Below, one piece after another: positions 41,367 through 52,804 of a stretch of DNA of 64,000 bases. The notes below the pieces were generated by a model. It was given only the letters and a program-made list of their open reading frames with translations. It ran no database searches and was not told the DNA's origin. The position numbers were made by a program, and so were the translations under genes. Source of the DNA: Amia ocellicauda (Eukaryota; Chordata; Actinopteri; Amiiformes; Amiidae); the NCBI RefSeq assembly GCF_036373705.1, contig NC_089851.1:60051350-60115349 (forward strand), written 5' to 3'. The first letter of the stretch is position 1. The number at the start of each line of letters is the position of its first letter.

Positions 41367-41528
41367 ATGAAACAAGTAAGACACAAAGACACTCGGTCTG
41401 CACATATCACGGCAGTACTGATAAAGAATATTAATGTAGCCAAAAGAATGCTGCGTAGGCTTAAATCTAGAATGGATGTGTCACAATTAGCAGGATCACA
41501 GACACCATTACAGCACAGTGGCGGTTGA
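41367..41528 (+). CDS. small basic ORF
   Basis: 53 codons from ATG 41367 (MKQVRHKDTRSAHITAVL; then NVAKRMLRRLKSRMD), Arg/Lys-rich, between the previous ORF and the polymerase. It may be real or chance; no family recognised. Confidence 0.3.
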   Translation: MKQVRHKDTRSAHITAVLIKNINVAKRMLRRLKSRMDVSQLAGSQTPLQHSGG

Positions 41529-41640
41529 TGACCACCCAGCAAACTTGGAAATTCAGGAATATATAGATTTGCACGTGTCTGATGGGTAAGCATTAGAAGC
41601 GAATAATAATGATAATCAGATTGGGGGTGGTGATGTAGCA

Positions 41641-44600
41641 ATGTTAGAGGTGAATAATGAAAATGCTGAACAAATGGTTGAGGGTGGTGATGGCGGGGAC
41701 CCGCCTCGGGTGTTTTTGGAGCGTATTCGTCACTATGACCGGGAACTTAACAGGTTCCGGGGAATGGAGTTTTATGAAGAATTCAGGTTTGTGAATCTGG
41801 ATCTGATAGAATCGTACTGGTGCTGTGCAAGGGCTGTTAAATGAAATATCACACAATGTGGGTCCTAATGATTTTGTACAGCTTAGACTGAGCTCGGGGT
41901 CATTAAATAATGCTTTCTGTTAGAGGAGGCAACATTTGGGGGAGCTGGATGAAACAGATTTCCTAGAGAGCATAGCTAATTTACTGCAAAGTCACACCGA
42001 AATCCTAATATGCAAGGTGGGGTACGGAGACGTATAAAAGGTATTTTGTTTTGCAAGATAATAAACAAGAAAAGGGCATGCCTCACTGATTTCAAAAACC
42101 AAGGTAACAATTTATGTTTTGCCGCCAGTGTGTACCGCCTGTGGAAAGGGAAAGAATGCACAGATGTTTGTTTTACTTCACAAACAGCATTACTACGGGG
42201 TTTTAAACATCAGAACATTTATAGGTGTTAACTATTTCTGTGATTATTGCCACGCAGTATATGGGCATAAAAATAGTCACACGTGTCGGAATTTGTGCAG
42301 AGCGTGTTTAGACCCCCACTGTTTTGAGGTTAAAGAGACCATCACCAGATGCGATGTATGTAAAATATTCTGTAGAGGTGGTGTCTGTCTCAGGAGACAC
42401 AAGGCTATAGCTGCCACCAAAGAGATTCAGTGTGTTCAACACTTTTACTGTACAGAGTGCCGGACTTTTCTCCCAATAATGCACACTTGCGAAGAAAAGC
42501 TCTTTCCGCGCTGTAAAAGTGTTATCCAGACACCTGACAATCATGTATGCTACATGAGCGTAATAAACATCCCCAAACAATCGGAAAAATACATTTTCTT
42601 TGATTTTGAATGCATGCAAGAAACAGGACACACATCCCAAATTATGTTTATGCCTCACACATAAACAACAAACGCACATGGGAGTTTTATGGGGATTCTT
42701 GCTTATCTGACTTTGTGAAATGTTTCATTGACACGTGTTTTAAAAACTACACTTTTATTTCACACAATGGTAAAGGCTATGATAACTACTTGGTCATTAG
42801 AGAGCTCATACGTGGAAAGGTTGCTACACACTTCATCACACAAGGAGGTAAAATTATGTGCATGACAGTGACCGCTCTGAACATCAGGTTCATTGATTCA
42901 TTACATTTCTTGTCTCTGAAACTGAGCAATATGCCAAAAGCAATGGGGTTTGAGGGTGAGAAAGGCCATTTCCCACACTTCTTTAACACGGTCGCAAACC
43001 AAAATTATGTAGGACCCTTACCCGCTGAACAATTTTACGGGGTAGACTACATGATGGGTGCTGATAAAACACAGTTTCAGGAATGGTACGATGAGCACAA
43101 ACTCGATGAATTGAAGCGGTATTGTAGACAGGACGTGGACATACTGAGACAAGCTTGTACTACATTTAGAAACGAGATATTAAGTATGACAGAGCAGATA
43201 CGTCTGAAGTGTCCGTCTGACCCTGATTCAGACCTGATTAAAGTCAGTCTTGACCCGTTTCAGTACATCACATTAGCCTCTGTGTGTATGACCATGTACC
43301 GGTACATGTTTCTCAGACCGCAGACCATAGCATTAGTCCCGCACGACAATTATCACAACCAGAAAAAGCGGTTCTAGACCCCCGCTATTCAGTGGCTCAT
43401 GTATACTGAACACACAGACAACATCAGTATACAACACGCACTAAAGCTGGGTGGTGAGCATAAATTTGGCCCGTACTATCTAGATGGTTTTGCAGTAATA
43501 AACGGTGTGTACACTGCTTTTGAGTACCATGGATGTTTTTTTCATGGTTGCGATACCTGTTATAGCGAAAATGACGTTAACAGTGTGACAAAAACAACAT
43601 TCGGCTGGCTATATCAAAAGACAATGTATAAAACCGAATTCTTAAAATTACAAGGGTTTGATGTTACAGTGATGTGGGAACACAAATGGAAGACAATGCT
43701 GAATGAAGACCAGGATGTTAGGGCATTTATTTCCGAATCACAGTTACCAGCGCCTTTAGACCCCAGGGAGTCTCTATTCGGTGGGTGGACGAATGCAGTG
43801 ACCCTGTATTATCAACCAAAACCTGGCTAGGAACTCCGTTACTATGATTTCACCAGTCTGTACCCGTTTGTAAATAAAACCAAATTGTACCCCGTTGGTC
43901 ACCCGGATATAATATGCGAGGGCTTTGAAGATTTACAAAATTACTTTGGGCTCGCAAAAGTCAAAGTTTACCCTCCTAGAAGGTTGTTTTTCCCTGTGCT
44001 ACCGACCAGGGTTGGTAAAAAACTGTTCTTTACACTCTGTCGGACGTGCGCTGACACCCAGCAAGGCTCCCCCTGAACAAACAGCGACGAGCAGAGAGCG
44101 CTTACCGGTGTCTGGTGCATGCCAGAGCTGCTGGCTGCTGTAGATAAGGGTTACAGAATAGCAGAAATATACGAGATCTGGCACTTTAAGCACTCGACCA
44201 ACACGTTGTTTAGTGAATATATTAAAACGCATTTAAAAGGCAAACAAGAAGCTTCAGGCTACCCCCAGTGGTGCAAAAATGACACAGACCGTGAACACTA
44301 CATCAGAGAGTATCATGACAGAGAGGGGGTACACTTGGACCATTACAACATTACTAAGAATCCGGCCAAAAGACAGATTTCAAAACTGTTTTTGAATTCT
44401 TTATGGGGAAAATTTGGACAACGACCAGATTTACAAAACACCAGTATTGTGAGAGACCCCAACGAATTATTTAAATACGTGTTTGCCCCATACCACGAGG
44501 TCCCGTCTTGTGATTTTATTGATGATGACGATGATTTTATGTGCCTGTGTCACCTGGAAACGGGGAAAAGAGCACTACACACAGCTTTCAAATGTAAATA

Positions 44601-45060
44601 TTTGTATTGCCAGTTTCACCACCGCCTATGCTAGGTTAGAACTGTACTCTCTTCTGGATTCATTACATGGTCGTTGTTTGTATTATGACACTGATTCAAT
44701 CATTTATGTAAGCAGACCAGGACAGTGGGACCCCAAGTTAGGAGATTATCTGGGTCAATTGACAAGTGAGCTGCCTCCGGATCAGCACATTACAGAGTTT
44801 GTTGCAACAGGACCTAAATCCTATGGATATAAGCTCTCAGGAGGGAAAGCCTGTATCAAGGTAAAAGGTATCACATTAAACGTGGCTAATAGTGAGAAAA
44901 TTAATTTCGATAGCCTAAAAGATTTGATACTTGACTATGCGGATAAGTAGGCTGGTGCAAATGGTGAAATAAAAGACATTGCACTGCGGCAACCGGGGAT
45001 AGTACGTGTTAAACGTGACTGGCACTTTGAGATGAGAATACTGCAAAAGACCGAGAGATA
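41641..45060 (+). pseudogene. protein-primed DNA polymerase B (PolB)
   Basis: About 1,140 codons' worth of family-B polymerase, broken. The N-terminal region (41641-42110) needs several shifts. A Cys/His-rich stretch follows (CTACGKGK, FCDYCHAVYGHKNSHTC). Exonuclease motifs are visible: YIFFDFEC (ExoI), SHNGKGYDNYLV (ExoII) and YCRQDVDIL (ExoIII). Polymerase motifs: YYDFTSLYPFVNKT (A, near 43850), KNPAKRQISKLFLNSLWGKF (B, near 44360) and YYDTDSIIYV (C, near 44680). In-frame TAG stops lie near 43376 and 43829, TAG near 44947, and frameshifts near 42660, 44080 and 44610. Every catalytic motif seen is unmutated, so decay looks fairly recent. Confidence 0.9.
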
Positions 45061-45089
45061 AATTACAGATTACAACGTTAGCTCGACAG

Positions 45090-45266
45090 ATGTATCCAGG
45101 CAAATCTCAATATTTTTTGGAAGCTTTTGAAGATGCCACCAAGAAGTATTTCGGATACTTATTTGTCGATGTCATGTCAAAGACCCCTGATGAATACCGT
45201 TTAAGGACGGGTCTTTTCCCCCCTGACATCCCGGTGGTTTATGTGTTTAAAAAACAAAGAAAGTAA
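45090..45266 (+). pseudogene. packaging ATPase, C-terminal remnant
   Basis: 58 codons from ATG 45090, starting MYPGKSQYFLEAFEDATKKY and including YLFVDVMSKTPDEYRLRTGL. This resembles the C-terminal end of the FtsK/HerA-type genome-packaging ATPase of fish Polintons, as I recall it. No Walker A or B motif occurs anywhere in the element, so most of the gene is deleted, with the junction about 45060-45090. The assignment is by recollection of the family and is moderate. Confidence 0.5.
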
Positions 45267-45323
45267 AAGCCGCTGGTTTTCCAGCGTTGAGCACATTTGC
45301 TGTCTGTGACTCTGGCTGTCAGT

Positions 45324-45645
45324 ATGTCACTGCGTATGAAGAGAAAACTGGCTCTCCTGCAGCTGCTGGTTAAAGCCAAGCCGCAACAAGGCCATTCTGT
45401 GCGCCGCTGGAAGCGACCTGGTACAGGCCGTGTCAGAAATCGCTCTAAATACACTGAAAGGAAACATCCGCTTGAGCGCTAAACAATTTCAGAAACTCAA
45501 GAAAAGTGGCCACATTATAAAAACACTTAGTAAAAAGACAGTGTCTGTTAAGAGAAAGAGAAATCTATTGAATCAGTCTGGGGGGTTTATCGGTAATTTG
45601 CTAAGTATTGCCATTCCCCTCATTACCGGCTTACTGACCAGATGA
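45324..45645 (+). pseudogene. small basic virion-type protein (adenovirus pX-like)
   Basis: Two overlapping frames form one broken gene: MSLRMKRKLALLQLLVKAK from 45324, then, after a shift near 45400, a Lys/Arg-rich frame ending NQSGGFIGNLLSIAIPLITG before the stop at 45643. A basic middle followed by a hydrophobic Gly-rich tail is typical of a Polinton small gene likened to adenovirus core/membrane-active peptides. The stop overlaps the next start in ATGA. Confidence 0.65.
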
Positions 45646-46385
45646 AAATGCAATTCACTGAGAAAATGTATCTAGTACCTCAGAAACAGATGGGCCAAAT
45701 TAAAGAGGACTTTCCAGTTGAACACGACATCAGAAAAATAGCCACATATAAATTGGATGGTGAAATGAAAGATATTCTGCAAAGCTCTCAATTGGGTGAA
45801 TATGACAAAGCGCTGCAGAGGTACTTGGCCCTGACGTGGCAGGCAGAATCTGAAAAAGCCACTTTGACTTTGCAGATGCCTGACACCGATACCCCGGCCG
45901 AAAAACCGCACACAGAGCCTGTTTTCGATTATATTTTAGACACTATCCCACAAAGGCAAAATAAAAATGCCGAAATGGTGTCCAACAATTCTATAGCTAG
46001 CTGGAATGAGAATGGGGAATTTGTGTACAAGGGGGGCCCTGTTCGTGGGTCTCATGTGATTGATCTGGTTAGGGCTGTCACACAGCCGCACACACTGGCC
46101 ACAGGAAGAGCCCCCAAAGGCTGGGGCAGTTTTATGATGGCGATGGCGGAGATTAACATCCCCGGTTCGGTACTGTCTAACAGAATAAACAGGGAGGTGT
46201 TGGAGAAACTGAAAACAACACCTACTAGAGACAGTTCTATGTCTATACAGAGAAATCGTATTTCTCCTGAACCAGACTTTGATATTTCGATGGAGGGGGC
46301 GGCTGCCCCACCCGAAACACCACAAAGAGACCAGCCAGCTAAAAAGCATCGGCTGTTTGGGAAATTACCATGGCTGTCTCTGTAA
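45642..46385 (+). CDS. Polinton virion-associated protein, intact frame
   Basis: 247 codons, the only mid-sized Polinton gene left open. It starts MKMQFTEKMYLVPQKQMGQI, overlapping the previous stop by 4 bases. It contains VSNNSIASWNENGEFVYKGG, a short GRAPKGWGSFMMAM block and a basic C-terminus ending GKLPWLSL. It is a conserved but unnamed gene of fish Polintons to my knowledge; structural or core role inferred from position. AATAAA words follow at 46505 and 46641. Confidence 0.7.
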   Translation: MKMQFTEKMYLVPQKQMGQIKEDFPVEHDIRKIATYKLDGEMKDILQSSQLGEYDKALQRYLALTWQAESEKATLTLQMPDTDTPAEKPHTEPVFDYILDTIPQRQNKNAEMVSNNSIASWNENGEFVYKGGPVRGSHVIDLVRAVTQPHTLATGRAPKGWGSFMMAMAEINIPGSVLSNRINREVLEKLKTTPTRDSSMSIQRNRISPEPDFDISMEGAAAPPETPQRDQPAKKHRLFGKLPWLSL

Positions 46386-46518
46386 AGCGGGTCCTCATGG
46401 TTTTATTTTTTGTATTATTATTTTGGTTGTTGTTTGTTTATATATAGGCTATAGAAATACATACATTGATGTTATCTGTAAAATGTTAAATCCTTGTGTG
46501 ATTCTGATAATAAAAAAT

Positions 46519-46568
<50 letters not shown>

Positions 46569-47050
46569 GTGTTTGTATGTCAAAGAACATTATCAGTGGT
46601 GTTTCACTGTTTTAGTTTATTTGGTTTTTGTGTGTGCTGAATAAAAAATGTAACGCGTGATAAACAATGGTGTTTGTATGTATGGATTTATTAACTACAT
46701 ATAAACATAATTCATGTGTATATAATATTTTATTATCAGGTTAGCAGGCGTTACATATATGAGAATGCCACGTCATTAAGCTGAAACGCACACACACAAA
46801 CATACACACAAGCATTATTCTATCATTCTATAGTGTCTATAGTGTTATTCATACACTGTTCTAACATTGTTTATTTCTGTTCATGACTGATTTAGCAATT
46901 ATGACAGATCCTAAAATCATGCATTCGGTTACACATCTGACAATTCTCATTTACATGAAGCTTAAACAGATACATAGGTCTCGTTCTCCTGTTATAACTT
47001 TTCACAAACTGCATTACCATGTTGTCATTACTAATTAAATCTTCAGAATA
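46386..47050. other. convergent intergenic region with (TTA)n
   Basis: Contains (TTA)n at 46519-46568, AATAAA signals for the plus-strand genes, and no ORF. It separates the two convergent gene blocks. Confidence 0.7.
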
Positions 47051-47062
47051 CAAATCCAATAT

Positions 47063-47450
47063 CTATCCCCTTACAATGCTGTTGTAAAAAATACACACAG
47101 TGGTTTCCACATGTTGTGGATAAAGCATCCTGCAACTGTCTGGAGTTAACACTGTTAACACTGAGTTTGTGTTTAAAAAACGCATGATTGATTTAGGGAA
47201 AAAAGGAGCATTGGGGGGGAATCCGTAAGAATCAAAGAATTCGGCCTTCCCATCTCCTCCTAGATAGATAGCAAGCCAGTGCTCCCCGGGTCGGTCATGC
47301 GGATGTGTGTTGATGACGAAACAGGCCGGCCTGTGGACTCCTGACCGTTTGGGGAGCTTGTCAGATGGAAACACACCCAGAAAATAGTCTGTTGTGTAAC
47401 TGTCCTTAGTCATGATGGCCCCAATCTGTTGCGTATTCATGACCAGAGTA
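47063..47450 (-). pseudogene. adenain-type cysteine protease (PRO)
   Basis: The likely start is MNTQQIGAIMTKDSYTTDYF. The open frame extends upstream only by read-through of capsid-gene DNA. It matures virion proteins in Polintons and adenoviruses. Catalytic elements seen: His in PGEHWLAIYLG, Asp in EFFDSYG, and Cys in ETTVCIFY near the end. The family has Gly after the Cys; here it is Ile. The residue context around the oxyanion Gln is also altered. About 130 codons, slightly shorter than the usual 200, and lacking the normal C-terminus, so probably inactive. Confidence 0.8.
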
Positions 47451-47502
47451 TTGAAAGCCACAAGGCAATCGTTTTTCAACTGTAGTCGTAAAGGACTTAT
47501 CT

Positions 47503-48744
47503 TAATAATGATTAATGTTAATTTCAACAATGTTGTCAAAAACAGCATACACTATCATGTTCACGGTGGTTGGTAATGGCTGGGCAAAACTAATTTCTGC
47601 TCTCAGGTTTCCTGTTTTTATGAGCGAATAGTGCCCAGTGCACTCTTGATCCGGGCTGAGGTTAAATGCAAACAGTGTGTAACCTCTGGCAAACTCCTTA
47701 CAGTCCACTACCAGAGGCTTGTCTTTGAGGTGCTTTCCGGCTGTTTCCACCAGGTTAAAGTTATCATTTGCGAAATCCGGTTGTAGCGGTTTAGTAGGGA
47801 TCTGCTCCCCATCTACTTACAGGGCCAGGAAATTAATATCACAATGTTTAAAGTAGAAGGGGTTTATCCACAAAACCAATTGCTATTATTTTAGCCAATT
47901 GTCCCAGAAACACATTTTCCTGGTTGCAGACCCTGCTTCCTCTGGCCAGACTGAACACTTTCATATGAACCCGATCTACAGGGTATTTTGCATTAGCCAC
48001 CTGCAGCACATCGGCATGACCCAGCCTGACAGCGGGGGCCACCCGGACCCTCTTCACAAACACAGCTGCTGAGAGAACCGACAGTTTGAAATCCTCAGCG
48101 TTGCTCATGAGACAGAACGCTTCTCTGTTACGGGTGAGTTGAATTTTTATATCAACGCCGTTCAGCATTAATTTGTCTTGAAAAAACATGTCTGCATGAA
48201 TACAACCCAACAATTCTAGTTTTCGGCTTCCTGCTGTATAGGCCGCTCTATTTCTGAACCCCAGGTTTGTCCCGTTCAGTGCGGTTACTTCATGCTGGCC
48301 GGCTGTGTCCTTGACAAAAAGGCCTGTTGAGTACTGTGTGTTCAAAGTGCTTTCACTGTAGTTGAGAATGGATTCTATTATAGCCCTGTATGGATAATAG
48401 TTGTTGCTCTGGCTAATAAGTCTGTCACCGATTGTGATGTCGACCTGGCTGAAAAGGGAGGCCACGGGGTAATTTACCAGGCCCACCCGATCATCCTGGG
48501 CCAGATCAGTGCCATCATGCTTAGTAATTTTACAACTCAGGTAGATGATCGTGTTGTTCAGATCTAGATAGTCTTCTCCATTTCCAGTGATGTAGAATTC
48601 CAGTGGGGCATTGTCAGAGAGCGCTGTGAGGGGGGGCACCTCCACATAGAAACTCTTCTCAATGCTGGTCTGTGTGGGCACCAGCTGAAAAAGGTCCAGT
48701 TCAGATTTGGTGCACTCCTCAGAACTGCAGTGAACGAAAGCCAT
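47503..48744 (-). pseudogene. major capsid protein (double jelly-roll)
   Basis: Starts MAFVHCSSEECTKSELDLFQ, the well-conserved start of fish Polinton capsid proteins. The first 298 codons are open; a frameshift near 47860 and a TAA near 47818 interrupt the remainder, which continues as DFANDNFNLVETAGKHL to a final FDNIVEIN near 47510. Total about 415 codons, the usual length. It builds the pseudo-hexagonal capsid lattice by homology to double jelly-roll viruses. The start is chosen by the conserved N-terminus. Confidence 0.9.
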
Positions 48745-48746
48745 GT

Positions 48747-49159
48747 TTAAAATATATCCCCGCGATGTTGTTGCCTGGAGCTCCTCTTCTTACCAGCCCC
48801 GTTTCTCTTATGATTGTGTTTCTTCTGTATAGTCCTTTTAACAGGGGCCGGCGGTCCTGTGAGCCCCAGTGGTGTCGTTCTTTTCCTTTTAATGCCTCTC
48901 CTGACCTTTCGGAGCATGAATTCTACTGGCCACCGCACTTGTAACCTGCCCGACCACATCTTTAGCTATGTTTCTGGCAGCCAATTTGACGTGTGGTTTG
49001 ACAATTTCTAATCCGCGTCTCAGAAAAGGCATAGCTACCAGCTGCCCCCGCACCGTATTGTACTGGCATCCCGGCGAAACCGGGGAGGCCGTTACCCGCC
49101 TGATACTTGTAGTAGTTCCTATACATGTGCGGGTCTCCATAGTTTTTAACAATCACCAT
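48747..49159 (-). pseudogene. small virion-type protein, frameshifted
   Basis: Three short frames fit one gene: MVIVKNYGDPHMYRNYYKYQ from 49159, a middle LRRGLEIVKPHVKLAARNIA, and a very basic end (RKVRRGIKRKRTTP..., then KKRSSRQQHRGDIF). Gly-rich start, amphipathic middle and basic tail are typical of a Polinton minor virion protein lying between the major and minor capsid genes. At least two shifts. Confidence 0.6.
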
Positions 49160-49162
49160 GAT

Positions 49163-49905
49163 TTAAAAGTGGTTGTATCTAACAGGTTGGAAATGCAACT
49201 TCACTATCACCTTGCCGTATGCGAATGTCACATGTCCGTTCTGGTCAGTCTTTATTTCAGTGCTGATGGTGTCGAATTGATCCATGCTCAGGGGGACATA
49301 GTGGGGCTTATCATATAACAGCGTAACAAACTTGCCTTCTTCCCCTTTTTTAGGTACACAGCGCAGAAGCGGGGCATACATGTCACCCACTAGTTGGTGT
49401 TCAATTATATCGGTATAAACATACATGTGGTTAAAACCCGCTGTAATATCCGCAGGCTGGGGCGATTTCCCCCCCCCTCCTTCTCGGGAATGAACCCCAA
49501 GACATGTGCTAGCTGGCCCGTGGTAAAAAACAATAAAGTCGGATCCCTGAAAAGCCTCACGCTTCTAATATAGTTGTATTGAAAGTATACCTTGGGCAAT
49601 GTGGGGACGGCCTTGACAGCATTATTCATGGCTGTTAACAATACATCAATGTTTTTATAGTAGCCTTGTGATATTTCATAATACCAGTTTGTATCGGTTG
49701 TCTCAGAATGCAATTCAAAGCTCTGTTTCCTGTCAAACGTATTGATGGTCATGGGGTAGTGCATCTCCACCATCCCTACCTCCCATTTACCTGGTAGATC
49801 GATGGATTTGGCTAGATGGTCAGTGAAGTTGGAGCTCTTGTTGTTAGGAAATAGTGTCTCCGAGGCATTACTGGTAAAAGTCAGGTAAAATCCATTTTCA
49901 CTCAT
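49163..49905 (-). pseudogene. minor capsid (penton-like) protein
   Basis: Starts MSENGFYLTFTSNASETLFP, conserved among Polintons for the single jelly-roll minor capsid protein. The frame is open for about 145 codons to a run of eight C at 49469-49476, where it shifts; the rest continues as DIIEHQLVGDMYAPLLRCVP to RYNHF at 49163. One single-base slip in a homopolymer is the only lesion seen. Length about 248 codons, close to normal. Confidence 0.85.
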
Positions 49906-49908
49906 TTT

Positions 49909-50994
49909 TTATCCTCTCACAACCCCCGGGGCTATGTCTTTCACCTCTGAAGCTTTGATCCAACTATTAAATTTAACTCCCCAACTCAGCCATTTGACTA
50001 AAACTTGTTTACCCCGGCCACGGCCTCTGGAGTCTAAAATTTTCTGTATTCGATAGACTCTGTCACCATTTGGGTTTATCTTTTGTAACTCTTCGGTGTA
50101 AAACTGACCTTTTATGTCGTCACCAGCATAATCTTTTAGTTTGTAAATAGGCCTTAATCCAGGCACACATTCTTTAACTATGAATATTTCATCTGTGAAT
50201 GTTTGCTCATACCCCTTTTCAAATTTCCCTTTTATTCTCGACACCCTCACATGATCACCTTCTTTAAACTTAAATTTTGAAGGTTTGCTTTTTACAAATG
50301 ACCCATACACAGTCCTCCACACCCTCAGGGCATTGTCATGGGTGACATCTACTGGTCGTTCCTTGACAGTTCTATGGAATGTGTGATTGTAACTGTGAAA
50401 CAGCTCTAAAGTACTTCCACATTTTCGATTTTATAGTCCTATTGAATCTCTCTACCACACTGGCTTTCACTTTACTATTTGTCACAAAATGTACAATTTG
50501 GTATTGCTTGAGAAGACTTTGAAAACCATGGTTGAGGAATTCTTTCCCCTGATCTGTCTGCAGTTTCTTTGGAACGCGCCCTTGGGTGAATATTCTTTTA
50601 AAGGCGGCACACACTTGCTGACCCGTTTTGTTTTTTAATGGTACTGCCCAGGCGTATTTGGACAACACATCTATACAGGTTAGAATGTATTTCATACCGT
50701 TGTTGAACTTTGAGAACTGACCCATTTCCACCACTGCCATTGCCAGTCAATGTCTTGTACCAGTGTCAAGTTCCTCTTAAACCTCACCCGCGCTGGTCTG
50801 TGCACTGTGTATGTATATTGATCCGATAACCATTGTGAAACATGTTCTCTTTTTATACGGTCACCCTTTGCTCTGGCACTTCTCAGCAGTGTATCGAGTC
50901 CTCCAAAACGACCGGCTTCTTTAGGCGTATAATAGATCTCTTTTAATCTCTCTTCATGGTTCATTTTCTCGTGATTAATGAATACACCCTTCAA
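49909..50994 (-). pseudogene. integrase with C-terminal chromodomain
   Basis: Retroviral-type DDE integrase. N-terminal frame 50994-50740 starts MKGVFINHEKMNHEERLKEI; a shift near 50740 falls at the first catalytic Asp, replacing the usual DLVDM-like motif by AVVEMG. The core continues with DVLSKYAWAVPLKNKTGQ, LQTDQGKEFLN (second Asp) and VVERFNRTIKSKMWKYF (Glu). A second lesion near 50400 precedes a 137-codon frame with an SH3-like part (KFKEGDHVRVSRIKGKFEKG) and a chromodomain (VYRIQKILDSRGRGRGKQVL; WLSWGVKFNSWI). Inactive in catalysis; the chromodomain normally directs target choice. Confidence 0.9.
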
Positions 50995-51020
50995 CTTAGT
51001 AACTTATACCAAATAGTAAC

Positions 51021-51103
51021 ACCCAGGTGGCTGAGTGGTTAAGGCATTGGACTTAAGATCTAATAGATGTATGTCTGTGTGGGTTGGAATTCCACTCTGG
51101 GTA
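51021..51103 (+). tRNA. tRNA-Leu (UAA) inside the Polinton
   Basis: 83 nt, class II. The acceptor ACCCAGG pairs fully with TCTGGGT (one G-U). The D arm is TGGCTGAGTGGTTAAGGCA. Anticodon stem TTGGA/TCTAA encloses loop CTTAAGA (UAA). The variable-arm stem AGAT/GTCT pairs, and the T stem GTGGG/TCCAC pairs. The one defect is TTG for the conserved TTC in the T loop. Six Ts at 51109-51114 make a Pol III terminator. It lies between the integrase start (50994) and the right TIR (51166), divergent from integrase. Compared with the usual vertebrate gene, several paired positions have changed together or to G-U. Confidence 0.85.
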
Positions 51104-51108
51104 AGTAC

Positions 51109-51114
51109 TTTTTT
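51109..51114 (+). terminator. Pol III terminator of tRNA-Leu(UAA)
   Basis: T6, five bases after the tRNA 3' end. Confidence 0.7.
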
Positions 51115-51165
51115 GATCAAAACTTTATTTTGTTCTCTTTTTCTAATTTAATTTATTTTATTTTA

Positions 51166-51849
<684 letters not shown>

Positions 51850-51855
51850 CTGATG
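51850..51855. repeat. Polinton target duplication, right
   Basis: CTGATG; see 39662-39667. Confidence 0.75.
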
Positions 51856-52804
51856 TTAGTACTTGAAATGTGTATTACCAAACATTGATAAGTCACACAG
51901 TGTGGCAACAATCTTGGATTATGCCTCGATTTCTCATAAACCCTTATACTGGCTGATGTGTGCTTTGGTATACAGTATCTTTGGACTGTGTTCTACACAT
52001 ATTCTAAAAGACAATTCCTACATGAAGAAACATAGCAGTAATGAACAAAATATTTTGACTTACTGTACATTTTGTTCAATTTTAAGCCTGCAATAACACA
52101 CTGTCACCACTGGTAGCAGCATATACCACAAACAGCACTGAGATAAAAAAAAATGAAGCGGCCATCTTGGGCATGTACATCGTAACAACAAAACACTATC
52201 AGTCACTTGCAACAGTATTAGAGTGGAAACTATTATTTTAAACACACAAACACTTCTGTCTGCAAATACAAATAGTGTAAATTGAGATGTGTTTAAATTA
52301 GGGATTATTTCAGCTGTAGAGAAACCTTGAAGAGAAGCAAGAGAAAACAAATGTGAAACTAAAAAATTGGATTAAATGTGATTCACATGAAACATAAATA
52401 CACATTATGTAAAATACATAAAATACATGAAAATCAACAGTGGTACAAGAGCGGTGATGTTGCTGAATCTGTAGTGGTGGATTATTGCTGTCAACTGAAC
52501 ATCATTTCAAACTGAGATTGGCTGGATCCATGCATCAGTTCCTGGTTAAATAGTTAACGATGCAACACGGGGGGCGATTTTGTGCTCTTCTCTCTCAGTG
52601 AAATCATAACTTATGGTGACATGTTGTATACTGAACTGTGCAGAATCGCTGGCTCTATTCAATATAATTGAAAGGGCGAACATAAGACGTTTACTGTGCG
52701 AGCTACAATCGAATAAACGGACCTGCTCATTGAGGCGCTTGATATTAGTAATTGGACATATTTCCCGCTTTATGAAAAACATTGCTTTTACAAGCTGGAA
52801 TTGT
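51850..52804 (+). repeat. REP-X copy A, right part
   Basis: Continues copy A after the Polinton and aligns with 56874-57740 (GATAAGTCACA, GTTTGCTTTGGTATACAG-type words, ATCAGTCACTTGCAACAGTA, TGCTGAATCTGTAGTGGTGG). The tail word GTGACATGTTGTATACTGAA recurs at 57638 and 63041. Confidence 0.8.

Noticed and set aside
43376-43831. TAG codons in PolB as a recoded or suppressed stop
   Set aside because: Other lesions in the same gene are frameshifts and capsid has a TAA, so ordinary decay explains the stops.
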